A stretch of DNA of 58,042 bases, from positions 1 through 58,042 of the forward strand of contig JAAESM010000050.1 in the NCBI GenBank assembly GCA_024229395.1. The letters run 5' to 3'. The notes beneath the pieces were generated by a model. It had not been told where the DNA came from, did no database searches, and saw only the letters and a list, made by a program, of their open reading frames with translations. This DNA is from Planctomycetota bacterium (lineage in GTDB: Bacteria; Planctomycetota; UBA1135). Below, piece after piece: positions 8,193 through 17,648 of the stretch. Positions within the stretch are counted from its first letter, which is position 1. The number at the start of each line of letters is the position of its first letter. The position numbers were made by a program, and so were the translations under genes.

Positions 8193-9212
8193 CTAACTCT
8201 TCTTCTTTTTGGACTTCTTTGGCTTCTCATTCCAGCGTAGCGGTTTCACCCACCACTCCTGAAGACGCACCAGGAAGCCAGGCTCGAAGCTGGAGTCGAA
8301 GATCTCTTGCGTCTGTTCATAGGTCATCAGCGAACGGCCGCCTTTCGGATTCGTTTCCGGGTACATCTCTTGCATTCCCTTCAACATGGTGGCGAGCGCC
8401 TGTGGTTCTTGGGTCAAGGCGTAGACCGCAAAGGCAAAGCCTTCATGCGCAAAGAAGTCATCATATGGATTGGCCTTATAGGTGAAGATCCTCTCAAGGT
8501 CCTTCAATCGTGCGATCTGCTTCTGGGTTTGCTTGCCGCGCCAATCGCCATGGGATCTGGCGAACACGAAGCCATTACGATGCCATGGCCCCCACACCTC
8601 ACCCGTAGTCATGTCCTCTAGGGCGGTGGCGATGGACTCGCGAATCCAAAGAGGGACCTCGCCGTAGCGACGCTCCAGTTCCAAGTGAATGAAGCTATGC
8701 GCCAGCGAATGATCGATTTTCGCCTCTTCCTGCACAGACATGTCGTGGAAGTAGACCGTGAGCTCTGGAGCGAACAGGGTGAAACCAGTCGTGTTCTTGG
8801 AACTGCTCATAAAGGAGCGCTGCGACGGTGCGGCTTCAGCGACGGCATTACATAAGCCGTAATAAGCAGGGCCTTTCTTGATCATGAAACCAAGCAGCTC
8901 GCCGCTTTCATCTTCTTCCAGCTCTACAGGCCCGATGGTGTCATCTAGCTTGCCAAGCATGGCCTCAGTCAACTTCATAATCGACTTGGCCTCTTTGCTC
9001 TTCGCATCCGAATAGAACTGGACGCGGCCATCCTTGGACTTATAGAGCTTCAGTTTGGTGTCCTTGTCGGCTGCATAGAGCTTGACCGCTGCGGTGATGG
9101 CTTCGGACTCCATGACAACCCGTTCATCGATCGAAATCGACTCAGAGCCGCCGAGAATCGTTGTAGGGCTCTGCATAGCAAACAGAAATAGTGGAAATAG
9201 TTGTGTGATCAT
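8193..9212 (-). CDS. Exported protein resembling DUF1570/peptidase-MA, with altered zinc motif
   Basis: The protein has 339 residues and a signal peptide (MITQLFPLFLFAMQ). Around residues 170-200 the sequence 'HSLAHSFIHLELERRYG' followed by 'EVPLWIRESIATALED' resembles the zinc-peptidase segment HExxH...PLWLxEGxA of planctomycete DUF1570 proteins. Here the catalytic Glu of HExxH is Ser (HSLAH). The C-terminus is a Lys/Ser tail (KPKKSKKKKS). It lies 97 bases downstream of the VWA gene on the same strand. It may be a catalytically inactive or altered peptidase-like envelope protein. Assignment rests on a short motif and is tentative. Confidence 0.5.
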   Translation of the reverse strand: MITQLFPLFLFAMQSPTTILGGSESISIDERVVMESEAITAAVKLYAADKDTKLKLYKSKDGRVQFYSDAKSKEAKSIMKLTEAMLGKLDDTIGPVELEEDESGELLGFMIKKGPAYYGLCNAVAEAAPSQRSFMSSSKNTTGFTLFAPELTVYFHDMSVQEEAKIDHSLAHSFIHLELERRYGEVPLWIRESIATALEDMTTGEVWGPWHRNGFVFARSHGDWRGKQTQKQIARLKDLERIFTYKANPYDDFFAHEGFAFAVYALTQEPQALATMLKGMQEMYPETNPKGGRSLMTYEQTQEIFDSSFEPGFLVRLQEWWVKPLRWNEKPKKSKKKKS

Positions 9213-9309
9213 CCAGGTAATGCGTGGTTTGTGCTATCTACGCAGTGCGGAGCTGGCTGTTAGGCCAACTCCGCAAGACGGTCTAGAACCTTAAGACGCG
9301 GTGGTTGCC

Positions 9310-12045
9310 TTATTCTTTCAACAACTCCATCAAGCGCGCTTCGATCTCTTGATTCTTCAGTTCAATCGATGCCAGCAGTTCCTGCGTTTCATTGTCCTCT
9401 CCACCTAGGAGGCGTAGCTCAGCAGCATGAATCTGTTGACCACGCATGGTCTCCATCAGAACCGCAAGCTCATCCGAAGGTGGCGAGTAGCGCGCCAACT
9501 CGGCAGTGCGTTCGATCATGTCACGCAGTTCCACCACATTGGCATCGCCTGGCAACTCACGAACCAGCTTGTCAGCCTCTTGACGCAAGGTCAGATAGCT
9601 ATCTGCACGCGAGTGATAGCTGCGGCGCAGGACCTCAGCGTATTGCGCGACCACACCGGCTAGGCGCAGACTTGAAGGAGCCAGACCCCAACGACCTTGT
9701 GCAGCCGCGACATCCATCGTGTACTCCTTCTCAGTAGCCTCAGTGCTGCCATCTGGGAACCAGCGCAAGCGCACGGTCACCAGCTTGGCCTCAGGATTCG
9801 CATCGCTGAGCTGCTGCAACTCGTAAAGCGCGGTGACCTCATGACCACTGCCAACTTCACCCGCATCCACTGCATCGTTGCGGAAGTCCTGGTGAGCCAG
9901 CGAACGGTTCTCATAACCGAGCTGACGCCAGCGCATCACGACCTTGCTATCGAACTCGACCTGAATCTTCACGTCGCGAGCGATGGTGATCATGGTGCCG
10001 AGAAACTGCTCCACCAACACGCGCTTAGCTTCGGCGAAATCATCGATGTAGTGACAGGAACCATCACCTTTATTGGCAAGTTGCTCGAGGAAGACATCGT
10101 TGTGGTTACCCATGCCCACTCCAAGAGTGGTTAGGTCGACGTCGGCCTCGGCCTTTGCGCGGACGGTCTTCAAGATGCGTTCCTGATCGGTTTCACCGGT
10201 GTTCGCTACACCATCGGATGCCAACACCAGACGGTTGATGCGATCCTTCGAGAAACAGGTCTCCATCATCTTGTAACCCAGCTCCAGGCCTTCAGCAGCG
10301 TTGGTACTACCACCAGTGGATAGGTTGCGGATGACTTCGCGAAGCTTCCAACGCTCACGTGCGCTAGTAGGTTGCAAGGCCTCGTGGCCATTGCTGTCGA
10401 AAGTGACGATCCCGAGGGTGTCGTCTTCCCGCATCTGGTCGACCAGGAGCTCAAGAGCATCCTTGACAAGCTGCATACGCTCGCCTTCCATCGAACCGGA
10501 CTTGTCGATCACGAACACTAGGTTCATCGGCTTGCGTTCTTCATCTTCGACTTCACGCGCCTTGATGCCGATCGACAACAGGGTGCGCTTAGCGTTGTCA
10601 CCGAAAGTACTTGGCGAAGCGGCCATATGAACCGCGAAGTCGCCTTCCATTGGTGCTTCCAGCTTGTAATCGAAGTAGTTGACGAACTCTTCGGTGCGGA
10701 TCGCCTGCTTCGGAGGCAGTTGACCGTTAACCAAGTAGTTGCGCGCCATCGGGTAACTTGCCGTATCGACATCGGCGGCAAAAGTACTCAGTGGATCGAT
10801 CTTGGTGAAGACCTCGGGGTTGTCACCGTAGAAACGGAAGAACATGTCGCGAGGTGATTCGTTGCGATGCTCTGGGCGCAGGTGTTTGACCACCACATGC
10901 GTGTCGACGTAGCGACGCCCATAACCGTCATAGACGATGCAACGCGGTTGCGCGCGACGACCGCGATGACGGTTGCGATCATCGTTCAAGTGCCCTTCAG
11001 CAGGCTCGCCAGCTTCAAAGTAGAAGCCGTTGGTAACGTCGTCCAGCATCTCCAGCTCTTCGACGCTCTCACCACCGACGTAGCCCACTTCATCAAGTAG
11101 ACCAAGGTAGTCCTCATTAGGTAGATCGACCGCGCCAGCCAAGGAAAGCTCAGTCTGAGTCTCATCACGAAACAGCTTGCCATCTTGATCGGTAGACCAA
11201 CCCGCGGTGCCACCTGCGACGGTGCCATTCTCATCGATCGGAAGGAATCGCAGGCCGCCCACCACGCCATTTTCATCACTACCACCCTTGTCGGCGCTGA
11301 TGAAGCCAACGGTGGCATCACCAGCTGGCGCATTCGGATCCAAGGCGAAATTGTAGGAACCGAAACGCTCGGTGACGACAGCTGGATTGGCAGTTGCAGG
11401 CGTTCCCAAAGTGTTGGAAGGTGGAGCCGGGCTCGACGGAGCTGATGCGCCCGGCGGGACCATGTCGGCTGGGCCTCTATTGGTTTCAGCACGCTTGGTA
11501 GTACTCGACGACAGCAAGTCCTTGGCCAGAGGCTTCGTTTGCACGCGCAAAGCTTCATTCATCACCGGCGCTTCGCCATCGACCAGGTCAAAGCCCCTAC
11601 GTGCATCGATGGTATTGCCACCACCGCCATAAGCCAACTCATCAAGCTCCGAGGAATCCGGCGCCAAGCCAGCATGCGTGACCGACTCTGGCTGTAACCA
11701 CCGGTCTTGGTTCACATAAGCCACGCCACCGACCAACAGCAACAAGGCCGCTGCACTCAACAAAGGAGTGGGGCGCCAAGCGCGTGGGCGCAGTTCCGCA
11801 GCTGCAGCTTCGCGCAGAGCAGTGCGGCGCGATTCATTCAAGTCACCGATGCCAGGCAGTGGATCGGATTGCTTGATCAAGTTGAGGGTCTCCTCGATGC
11901 TGTCGCGGCGGGCTCGCAAATCGGGATTGGCCTCGAGTGCGGCTTGGACTTCCGCACTGGTGGCGGCGTCGGCCTCGCCCATCAAATACGCGGTCAGGCG
12001 TTCTTCCATGCTGGGCTGTGCATTGTCTTTGTTGAAATCACTCAT
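9310..12045 (-). CDS. Anti-sigma-like N-terminus fused to YfbK-type von Willebrand factor A protein
   Basis: The protein has 911 residues. Residues 1-75 (LTAYLMGEADAATSAEVQAA and following) look like the cytoplasmic domain of planctomycete anti-sigma factors. A single membrane segment lies at about 91-110. A low-complexity region rich in Gly, Ala and Pro follows. Next comes the VWA N-terminal domain (RTEEFVNYFDYKLEAP, about 450-470) and a VWA domain with an intact MIDAS (DKSGS near 510, the 'TGGSTN' loop, ASDGVANTG). A DUF3520-like C-terminus completes the YfbK architecture. It starts 10 bases after the sigma-factor gene, with a GGGGAAG Shine-Dalgarno-like stretch. Inferred role: membrane sensor that controls the neighbouring sigma factor, with the VWA part outside. 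Confidence 0.85.
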   Translation of the reverse strand: MSDFNKDNAQPSMEERLTAYLMGEADAATSAEVQAALEANPDLRARRDSIEETLNLIKQSDPLPGIGDLNESRRTALREAAAAELRPRAWRPTPLLSAAALLLLVGGVAYVNQDRWLQPESVTHAGLAPDSSELDELAYGGGGNTIDARRGFDLVDGEAPVMNEALRVQTKPLAKDLLSSSTTKRAETNRGPADMVPPGASAPSSPAPPSNTLGTPATANPAVVTERFGSYNFALDPNAPAGDATVGFISADKGGSDENGVVGGLRFLPIDENGTVAGGTAGWSTDQDGKLFRDETQTELSLAGAVDLPNEDYLGLLDEVGYVGGESVEELEMLDDVTNGFYFEAGEPAEGHLNDDRNRHRGRRAQPRCIVYDGYGRRYVDTHVVVKHLRPEHRNESPRDMFFRFYGDNPEVFTKIDPLSTFAADVDTASYPMARNYLVNGQLPPKQAIRTEEFVNYFDYKLEAPMEGDFAVHMAASPSTFGDNAKRTLLSIGIKAREVEDEERKPMNLVFVIDKSGSMEGERMQLVKDALELLVDQMREDDTLGIVTFDSNGHEALQPTSARERWKLREVIRNLSTGGSTNAAEGLELGYKMMETCFSKDRINRLVLASDGVANTGETDQERILKTVRAKAEADVDLTTLGVGMGNHNDVFLEQLANKGDGSCHYIDDFAEAKRVLVEQFLGTMITIARDVKIQVEFDSKVVMRWRQLGYENRSLAHQDFRNDAVDAGEVGSGHEVTALYELQQLSDANPEAKLVTVRLRWFPDGSTEATEKEYTMDVAAAQGRWGLAPSSLRLAGVVAQYAEVLRRSYHSRADSYLTLRQEADKLVRELPGDANVVELRDMIERTAELARYSPPSDELAVLMETMRGQQIHAAELRLLGGEDNETQELLASIELKNQEIEARLMELLKE

Positions 12046-12055
12046 TCTTCTTCCC

Positions 12056-12610
12056 CTAAATCGCTTGGGCCAACCGCAGACGCGCGGTAAGACGGTTCAT
12101 CGCTTCATGCACTAACCAACCGACGGTGCCGGGCTTCACCCCGAGCACTTCGCCGATCTGGACATACGTGAGGCCATCGTGGACTTTCAACCACAAGACT
12201 TCACGTTCACGCTCGGGAAGTTGCAACATTTCTCGTTGCACTAAGGACAAGACTTCCTGTTGTTCACACTCGGAACCAGGTCCGAGAGGTTCTTCAACGA
12301 CAAGCTTGTCGCGCCTTGCGCTTTCGCGGGTTTCCATCTTCATCGTGTCATATGCGAGGTTGCGGCAGACTCGAAACAACCATGGTCCGGCCGAAGCCCC
12401 GCTGCCAAGTTCGGGCCCGGTCCGGAGCAAACGCAAGAACACTTCTTGAACGACATCTTCGGCACGACTGCTGTCGCGAAGGATGCCACTGGCGAATCGC
12501 ATCAGGGGTGCCTGATGCCGTTCCACCAGCAGATCAAAGGCTTGAGCCTCGCCACCGCGGTAACGGCGTAAGAGCTCGGCATCGGCCTGGTCTGTGTTCT
12601 TATCGCTCAC
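12056..12610 (-). CDS. RNA polymerase sigma factor, sigma-70/ECF family
   Basis: The protein has 184 residues, the usual ECF length. Region 2 spans about 8-85 (FDLLVERHQAPLMRFASGIL; 'AEDVVQEVFLRLLR'; WLFRVCRNLAYD). Region 4 spans about 125-178 (LPEREREVLWLKVHDGLTYV; 'QIGEVLGVKPGTVGWLVHEA'), with a helix-turn-helix. The last residues are hydrophilic, without an extra sensor domain. The downstream gene encodes an anti-sigma-like/VWA fusion, so its activity is probably held at the membrane and released by an envelope signal. The target promoters are unknown. Confidence 0.92.
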   Translation of the reverse strand: MSDKNTDQADAELLRRYRGGEAQAFDLLVERHQAPLMRFASGILRDSSRAEDVVQEVFLRLLRTGPELGSGASAGPWLFRVCRNLAYDTMKMETRESARRDKLVVEEPLGPGSECEQQEVLSLVQREMLQLPEREREVLWLKVHDGLTYVQIGEVLGVKPGTVGWLVHEAMNRLTARLRLAQAI

Positions 12611-12651
12611 AGTAGGTCAACGCCGCCGCTGCGGCAGGCTTGGGGAAAATA

Positions 12652-13875
12652 TCAGAGCTCGACGCCGTGTTTGGCGAAGATGCTGTCGCGGTAGTCGAGG
12701 ATTTGGCGGACGAAAGCACGCTTCTCACTGTAACGCCCAGGGAAAAAGCTGCGTTTAAAGCCGTAGACGAGCTGTTCCGACAGCTGCCGCGGACTCAAGC
12801 GGAACTGATCCACGGCTAGGCGATACTCCCTCGTGACCGTTGTCCGCGACACCAGTCGGTTATCGGTACACAGAGTGGCCGACAGGCGTGCATCCAACAT
12901 GCGCTTAAAAGGGTGGTTCTTCAAGCTGGTGAGCTTGGGGATGGTCTGCAGGTTCGAGGTCAGGCAGACTTCCAAGGTAATTCGACGATCCGCAACGTAT
13001 TGCACCAAGCGATCGACATAACCTTTGCGATCCTTGATGCTGCGGTCGTTGATGTGATTGGCGTTGAACAACCATGTGCCATGGCCGATACGATCGCAAT
13101 GCAGATCGGTCAGTGCCTGGAAGATTGATTCCGGACCATAGTCCTCACCGGCATGCACCGTCTTGCCTAGGAAGGCGTCGTGCGCGAGTTGGAATGCCGG
13201 CTGATGAGTCTTTGCCGGGAAGCCACGTTCGGCACCGGCCAAGTCGACGCCCACGACTGGCACTTCAAGATGGTCACGTGCGTCGATGCTGGCACGAACC
13301 AAGGCTTCCGACGCCAAGCCATACAGGTCTTCCGTCGGCAACTCACCAAAGGCCTCGAACATACTGGCGTAGGTTGGTGAGAACGGTGCTGCGAAAAAGC
13401 GCATCGCGCAGACGATGATGGCGGCACGAAACGGTGGCTCTGTGCCGTTTTTGATCGCGGCTTTCTTGTTCCACTTCTTCTCGGCCTTTTGGATGCCACG
13501 AGTGACCGCTTGCAGTACTTCTTGCACTGTCTTCAAGCTGCCGCCGGTATGCAACTGCGGAGCGAATCGCATCTCCAAGTAACGCACTCCTTCCGCGAAG
13601 TTGTCTTCACACAATTCAAAGGCGATGCGCTCCATCGAGGCAGCATCACGCATCACCGCACAGGTGTAGGCGAAGCCATGCAGATACTCAGGCAAATCCG
13701 CATAGCTCTCCTTGAATACCTTCTTGTACAGGCCCTTGACGCTGCGAGCGGGCAACTTGACGCCTTGGGCGTCAGCCAACTCCAACAGGGTTTCAGGGCG
13801 CAAGGAACCATCCAGGTGCAAGTGCAGATCGGTCTTTGGTAGCTCGCGCAGGAGCTCGTTGGTGATGGCAGTCAT
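12652..13875 (-). CDS. add: Adenosine deaminase
   Basis: The protein has 407 residues in the AMP/adenosine deaminase fold. Zinc ligands and catalytic residues are visible: HLHLDGSLRPETLLELA near residue 17, 'HAGEDYGPESIFQAL', DRIGHGTWLF, and 'CTDNRLVSRTT' with the metal-binding Asp. It hydrolyses adenosine or deoxyadenosine to inosine and ammonia in purine salvage. It is slightly longer than E. coli Add (about 333 residues), with an insert near residues 140-160 (KKWNKKAAIKNGTEPPF). Among adenosine, adenine or a related aminohydrolase, the motifs favour adenosine. It lies 26 bases downstream of the MBOAT gene on the same strand. Confidence 0.85.
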   Translation of the reverse strand: MTAITNELLRELPKTDLHLHLDGSLRPETLLELADAQGVKLPARSVKGLYKKVFKESYADLPEYLHGFAYTCAVMRDAASMERIAFELCEDNFAEGVRYLEMRFAPQLHTGGSLKTVQEVLQAVTRGIQKAEKKWNKKAAIKNGTEPPFRAAIIVCAMRFFAAPFSPTYASMFEAFGELPTEDLYGLASEALVRASIDARDHLEVPVVGVDLAGAERGFPAKTHQPAFQLAHDAFLGKTVHAGEDYGPESIFQALTDLHCDRIGHGTWLFNANHINDRSIKDRKGYVDRLVQYVADRRITLEVCLTSNLQTIPKLTSLKNHPFKRMLDARLSATLCTDNRLVSRTTVTREYRLAVDQFRLSPRQLSEQLVYGFKRSFFPGRYSEKRAFVRQILDYRDSIFAKHGVEL

Positions 13876-13901
13876 GGCGGTCTATCGCTCGTACGAGGGG
13901 A

Positions 13902-15308
13902 TCAAAACTGGAAGTAGATGAACGGTGGATGGTCCACACGCATAAAGGCGAAGCTTAGCGCCGCCAGGATGCCTAGCCCAAAGGCGAATGCTGGAGTTGG
14001 AATACGCTCGATTGCGTTGCCCTTGCGCAGCCAACTTGCCAACCAATGCGCGCCATAAAGTGCCAAGAAGTAATACACCCAACCACTTGTCACCCCGTCT
14101 GGCCCATGGTCTTGGAACAGTAGGAAGGCCTGTACAACGACACCGATGGTCTCAAAATCTGGCGAGCGAAACGGAATCAGGCAAGCCACAAAAAACCAAA
14201 CGGCCAGGATGCTGGCGACAGGCTTCCACCACATCTGATCCGCTAGGGATTTCCCGGCACTCTTGCGCCAAACAGAATGAACGATGAGGGCCAGGCCATG
14301 AAACGCCCCCCACAAGACGAAGTTCCAAGAGGCACCGTGCCACAAGCCACCCAAAGTCATGGTGATAAAGAGGTTTCTCCTTGCCCGCCAAGCGCTGCAG
14401 CGGCTACCGCCCAGTGGAATGAAGAGGTAGTCCCTCAACCATGTCGAGAAACTGATGTGCCAACGCCGCCACAAATCACCGATGTCACGGGCGAGGTATG
14501 GGGCATCGAAGTTCAGGCACAAGCGGTAACCCAGCATGGCTGCGCATGCGATTGCCATGTCTGAATAACCGGAGAAGTCACAATAGATCTGCACGGCATA
14601 GCCAGTAAGGGCAATCCATGAAGCGCCTGCAGTCCACAGTTCAGGCGTTTCGAAATAGGCATCGACCATCGGCGCGAGATTATCGGAAATACAGGCCTTC
14701 TTCACGAAGCCGCACATGAACAACAACAAGGCTGGCTTGAACGCAACCGATGCCAAAGTCCTCTGCTCCTTTAATTGCGGCAAGAACTCCGAAGCCCGCA
14801 CGATCGGGCCAGCCACCAATTGAGGGAAGAAGCCGACGAAAAGGGATAAGTCCAGCAGCGAACGCGTCGGCTGAATCTTTCGGTAATAGATGTCGAGGGA
14901 GTACGACATCGTTTGGAAAGTGAAGAAGGAAATTCCCACCGGCAAGATGATTTGCAGGGTGGGTAAGTTGGCTTCAAAACCGATGCTAGTCAGCAGGGAT
15001 TCCGCGGAACCGATGAAGAAGCCGTAGTACTTGAAGAAGCCGAGGACCCCCAGGTTGGCAAGTAGGGAAAGTTGCAGCCACCGTTTTCGCGTAGTGGGCG
15101 CTTCGCTACCGGCGATCCGCAGGCCGGCAATGTAGTCGACGATGGTGGATATCCAGATCAGGCTAAGGAAACGCCAATCCCATGCCGCGTAGAAGGTGTA
15201 GCTAGCCAGCAATAACCACGATTTGCGTAACGTCGGGCCACGCAACAACCAATGCAGGCTGAAAACGATGGCGAAGAAGGCCAGGAAGCGGAACTCAGTA
15301 AAGATCAC
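13902..15308 (-). CDS. MBOAT family O-acyltransferase (AlgI/DltB-like)
   Basis: The protein has 468 residues and about ten or more membrane segments. MBOAT signatures are clear: 'LWRRWHISFSTWLRDYLFIP' and the catalytic-His segment GGLWHGASWNFVLWGAFHG. These enzymes pass an acyl group, usually acetyl, across the membrane for modification of an extracellular polysaccharide. The GTG start overlaps the TGA of the SGNH-like gene upstream (15305-15308), so the two are made as a pair, as in AlgI/AlgJ-type systems. The modified polymer is not known; no polysaccharide synthase lies in the window. Confidence 0.92.
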   Translation of the reverse strand: MIFTEFRFLAFFAIVFSLHWLLRGPTLRKSWLLLASYTFYAAWDWRFLSLIWISTIVDYIAGLRIAGSEAPTTRKRWLQLSLLANLGVLGFFKYYGFFIGSAESLLTSIGFEANLPTLQIILPVGISFFTFQTMSYSLDIYYRKIQPTRSLLDLSLFVGFFPQLVAGPIVRASEFLPQLKEQRTLASVAFKPALLLFMCGFVKKACISDNLAPMVDAYFETPELWTAGASWIALTGYAVQIYCDFSGYSDMAIACAAMLGYRLCLNFDAPYLARDIGDLWRRWHISFSTWLRDYLFIPLGGSRCSAWRARRNLFITMTLGGLWHGASWNFVLWGAFHGLALIVHSVWRKSAGKSLADQMWWKPVASILAVWFFVACLIPFRSPDFETIGVVVQAFLLFQDHGPDGVTSGWVYYFLALYGAHWLASWLRKGNAIERIPTPAFAFGLGILAALSFAFMRVDHPPFIYFQF

Positions 15309-16348
15309 TGGCCGTCCGCCCCCTCCGCAGCACTTGTCAAAGCCTTGAAGTCCGCAGCGAAGATCTTCGTCATCATCTCCGAACCCTTGCGATTCAAGTG
15401 ATAGAGGTCCCAGCGCCAGCGCACTTCAAAGAAAGCGGGATAACGCGCTGGCTGGTTGTAGGCCAGAAGGTGCTGAATATCGCCATCGGCGAGCATCTTG
15501 CGCCAGCTATGGAAAGGCTCAAGGGTTGGATGAATCCACCAGATGATGCCGACACCTTCCTTGGCGGCACGAGCTTCCATCTCCTTCACTAGCGAGCGCA
15601 AGTAATGGTCGACGACATGTTCATCAGAATAAGGTTTGGGCAGCGCACGCGCGCCTTCCAACAATGGCTTGGGATTCTTCAAGAACCGCTGACGCCTAAC
15701 GCGTGCCGGTTTGGTGGCAGTCTCTACTTCCAGGGGCACATAACCATCTTGATTCACACCCAAACCCGGATTACCGTCAAAGGACGGTGGCTCAGAAGTC
15801 ATGGCTTCTACCACATCCAATCCACGCGCCAAATTAATACTGCGACGCCACCAGTGCTCTACATGGCGTTGGATTTGAGACCACTTCTCTTCGCTGGGCA
15901 AATCCCCTTGAAGTATTGACTGCACCAAGCGCCAAGTGCTGGCGCTATCGTGCCACTCCAAACGACGCTTGCCAAAGTCGTTCTCGTTCTGGAACTTCAT
16001 ATCGAAGGGCAAGCCCTCGATCACGATCCAACGCAGATTCGATGTAGACTCATCCAAGATGCGGTCCAACATGTAGGCTTCTTCATTCAGCCCCATGCCT
16101 AGTGCGCCCATATTGAGGGAACGGAATTCCCCCGCCGCAGCACCGCGCTCTAGATCGAATAGGTGCGGATCGATTTGGCGAAAAACATGACTGGAGCCGA
16201 TGAAGATGACGTCGACATCCTGCTGGACGACGTCGAGCCACTCGAGTTTCTGACGCTCCGGCACCAGACTCTGAATCCATGATACGGTCAGCAGAAATCC
16301 AGCAAAAAACAGCAGCAAGTGCAACGTGAAGCGGAGCATTTTTGTCAC
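15305..16348 (-). CDS. Membrane-anchored SGNH-hydrolase-like partner of the MBOAT acyltransferase
   Basis: The protein has 347 residues with an N-terminal membrane helix (FTLHLLLFFAGFLLTVSWI). Residues about 45-60 contain 'VDVIFIGSSHVFRQIDPHLF', a GSSH block equivalent to SGNH/GDSL block I. A late 'DLYHLNRKGSEMMTKIFAAD' provides the Asp-x-x-His of block V. It would sit in the periplasm and work with the MBOAT protein, either as the second acyltransferase or as an esterase. It begins with GTG right after the TAA of the DUF819 gene and overlaps the MBOAT start. The molecular partner is inferred from gene order. Confidence 0.75.
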   Translation of the reverse strand: MTKMLRFTLHLLLFFAGFLLTVSWIQSLVPERQKLEWLDVVQQDVDVIFIGSSHVFRQIDPHLFDLERGAAAGEFRSLNMGALGMGLNEEAYMLDRILDESTSNLRWIVIEGLPFDMKFQNENDFGKRRLEWHDSASTWRLVQSILQGDLPSEEKWSQIQRHVEHWWRRSINLARGLDVVEAMTSEPPSFDGNPGLGVNQDGYVPLEVETATKPARVRRQRFLKNPKPLLEGARALPKPYSDEHVVDHYLRSLVKEMEARAAKEGVGIIWWIHPTLEPFHSWRKMLADGDIQHLLAYNQPARYPAFFEVRWRWDLYHLNRKGSEMMTKIFAADFKALTSAAEGADGQ

Positions 16349-17641
16349 TTAGCCTCCTGCACCGACAAGTTCGAGCAAGAAGCTACAAGCGATACCCGCA
16401 AAAGTACCGAGGACATAACCGGCTACAGCGAGCAACACGCCGACTGGGGCTAATGCCGGATGGAAGGCGCTAGCCACGATCGGGGCCGATGCCGCACCAC
16501 CAATGTTGGCCTTGGAGCCAACCGCGACGAAGAAGATCGGTGCCTTCATCAGGCGCCGCAGACCAAGCATCATCATGGCGTGGAAGAACATCCACACCGC
16601 ACCCACCGCAACAAGGCCGATGTTCTCTGGTTTCAGGACTTCGGAGAACTCTGCCTTAGCGCCGATGGTGGTCACCAACAGATAGAGGAAGACTGAACCG
16701 ACCTTGCTAGCACCAGCACCTTCCAGTTGACGCATCCTGGTGAAGGACAGCGCGATGCCCGCGAAAGACACCAACACCACCACCCAGGTGAATCCGGAGA
16801 TGAACTTACCGATCGGTGGCAGCACCGTGGCCAAGTAGGTGGCCGTTACGGCGCCTACGATCGCAAAGGCAACGATCATCAACAGGGAACCAAGATCGGT
16901 GGGACGGGCGACTTCGGCCTCGTATTCGGCGACGCGGTCGCGCACTTCATCAAGGGTCTGGCGGTCGGCGTCGATGCGATCGTCGATGACCTTCTCGCGA
17001 CCAGCGAACCACAACAGGCACGCCATCCAAACGTTGGCTACGGCTACGTCGACCACGATAATTGGGCCGAGGATTGCTTCGCTGGCGCCAGCATGCTCCT
17101 GAAGCACCACCATGTTGGCGGTGCCACCGATCCATGAACCGGACAAGGCGGACAAGCCACGCCAGGCTTCGTCCATCATCTCTGGAGGAATCAATCCCTT
17201 ACAGACGAACAAGGCTAAGGGGCCACCGATCACGATGGTGGCGGTTGCGCCAAGGAATAGCACCACCGCATTGCGCCCGAGTTTCATGATCGCAGGCACG
17301 TCGACCGACATCGTCAGCAGAAGCAGACTTGCCGGCAGCAGATATTTTTTCACGAAGGTATAGAGCTCACTTTGCAGTGGAATCAAACCTAAGTTGGAGA
17401 ATAGAGTTGGCACAAAATATGCGAATACCAACAGCGGCAAGACGCGGAAGATCTTGCCGTAGCGTTCATGGCTGTTCATCCAGAACAGCACACCCAAGAA
17501 GCCAAGCAGGACCGCGAGGACCTGCATGGGATCGGTAAGCAGAGGGATTTGCGCGACTTCGGCGACGGCCTCTGGGATCACTTCCGCTGCGGCATCAACC
17601 GCGGCTTCCGGAACGGCTTCTTGGGTGGCTTCTTGAAGCAT
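16349..17641 (-). CDS. DUF819 family membrane protein
   Basis: The protein has 430 residues. It opens with an Ala/Glu/Val-rich stretch (residues 1-30) and then has about ten hydrophobic segments. Family-like segments are 'SLLLLTMSVDVPAIMKLGRN', the GSWIGGTANMVVLQEH segment and 'KANIGGAASAPIVASAFHPA', with the two Gly-Gly re-entrant-type motifs in related positions of each half. The family resembles secondary transporters of the bile-acid/arsenite or GltS type, but substrates are not established. It lies 7 bases after the DUF6941-like gene in the same minus-strand run. Confidence 0.8.
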   Translation of the reverse strand: MLQEATQEAVPEAAVDAAAEVIPEAVAEVAQIPLLTDPMQVLAVLLGFLGVLFWMNSHERYGKIFRVLPLLVFAYFVPTLFSNLGLIPLQSELYTFVKKYLLPASLLLLTMSVDVPAIMKLGRNAVVLFLGATATIVIGGPLALFVCKGLIPPEMMDEAWRGLSALSGSWIGGTANMVVLQEHAGASEAILGPIIVVDVAVANVWMACLLWFAGREKVIDDRIDADRQTLDEVRDRVAEYEAEVARPTDLGSLLMIVAFAIVGAVTATYLATVLPPIGKFISGFTWVVVLVSFAGIALSFTRMRQLEGAGASKVGSVFLYLLVTTIGAKAEFSEVLKPENIGLVAVGAVWMFFHAMMMLGLRRLMKAPIFFVAVGSKANIGGAASAPIVASAFHPALAPVGVLLAVAGYVLGTFAGIACSFLLELVGAGG

Positions 17642-17648
17642 GCGCTAC

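Noticed and set aside
13888..13897. CTCGTACGAG palindrome between add and the MBOAT gene
   Set aside because: A single 10-base palindrome in a 26-base gap is too little to call an operator.
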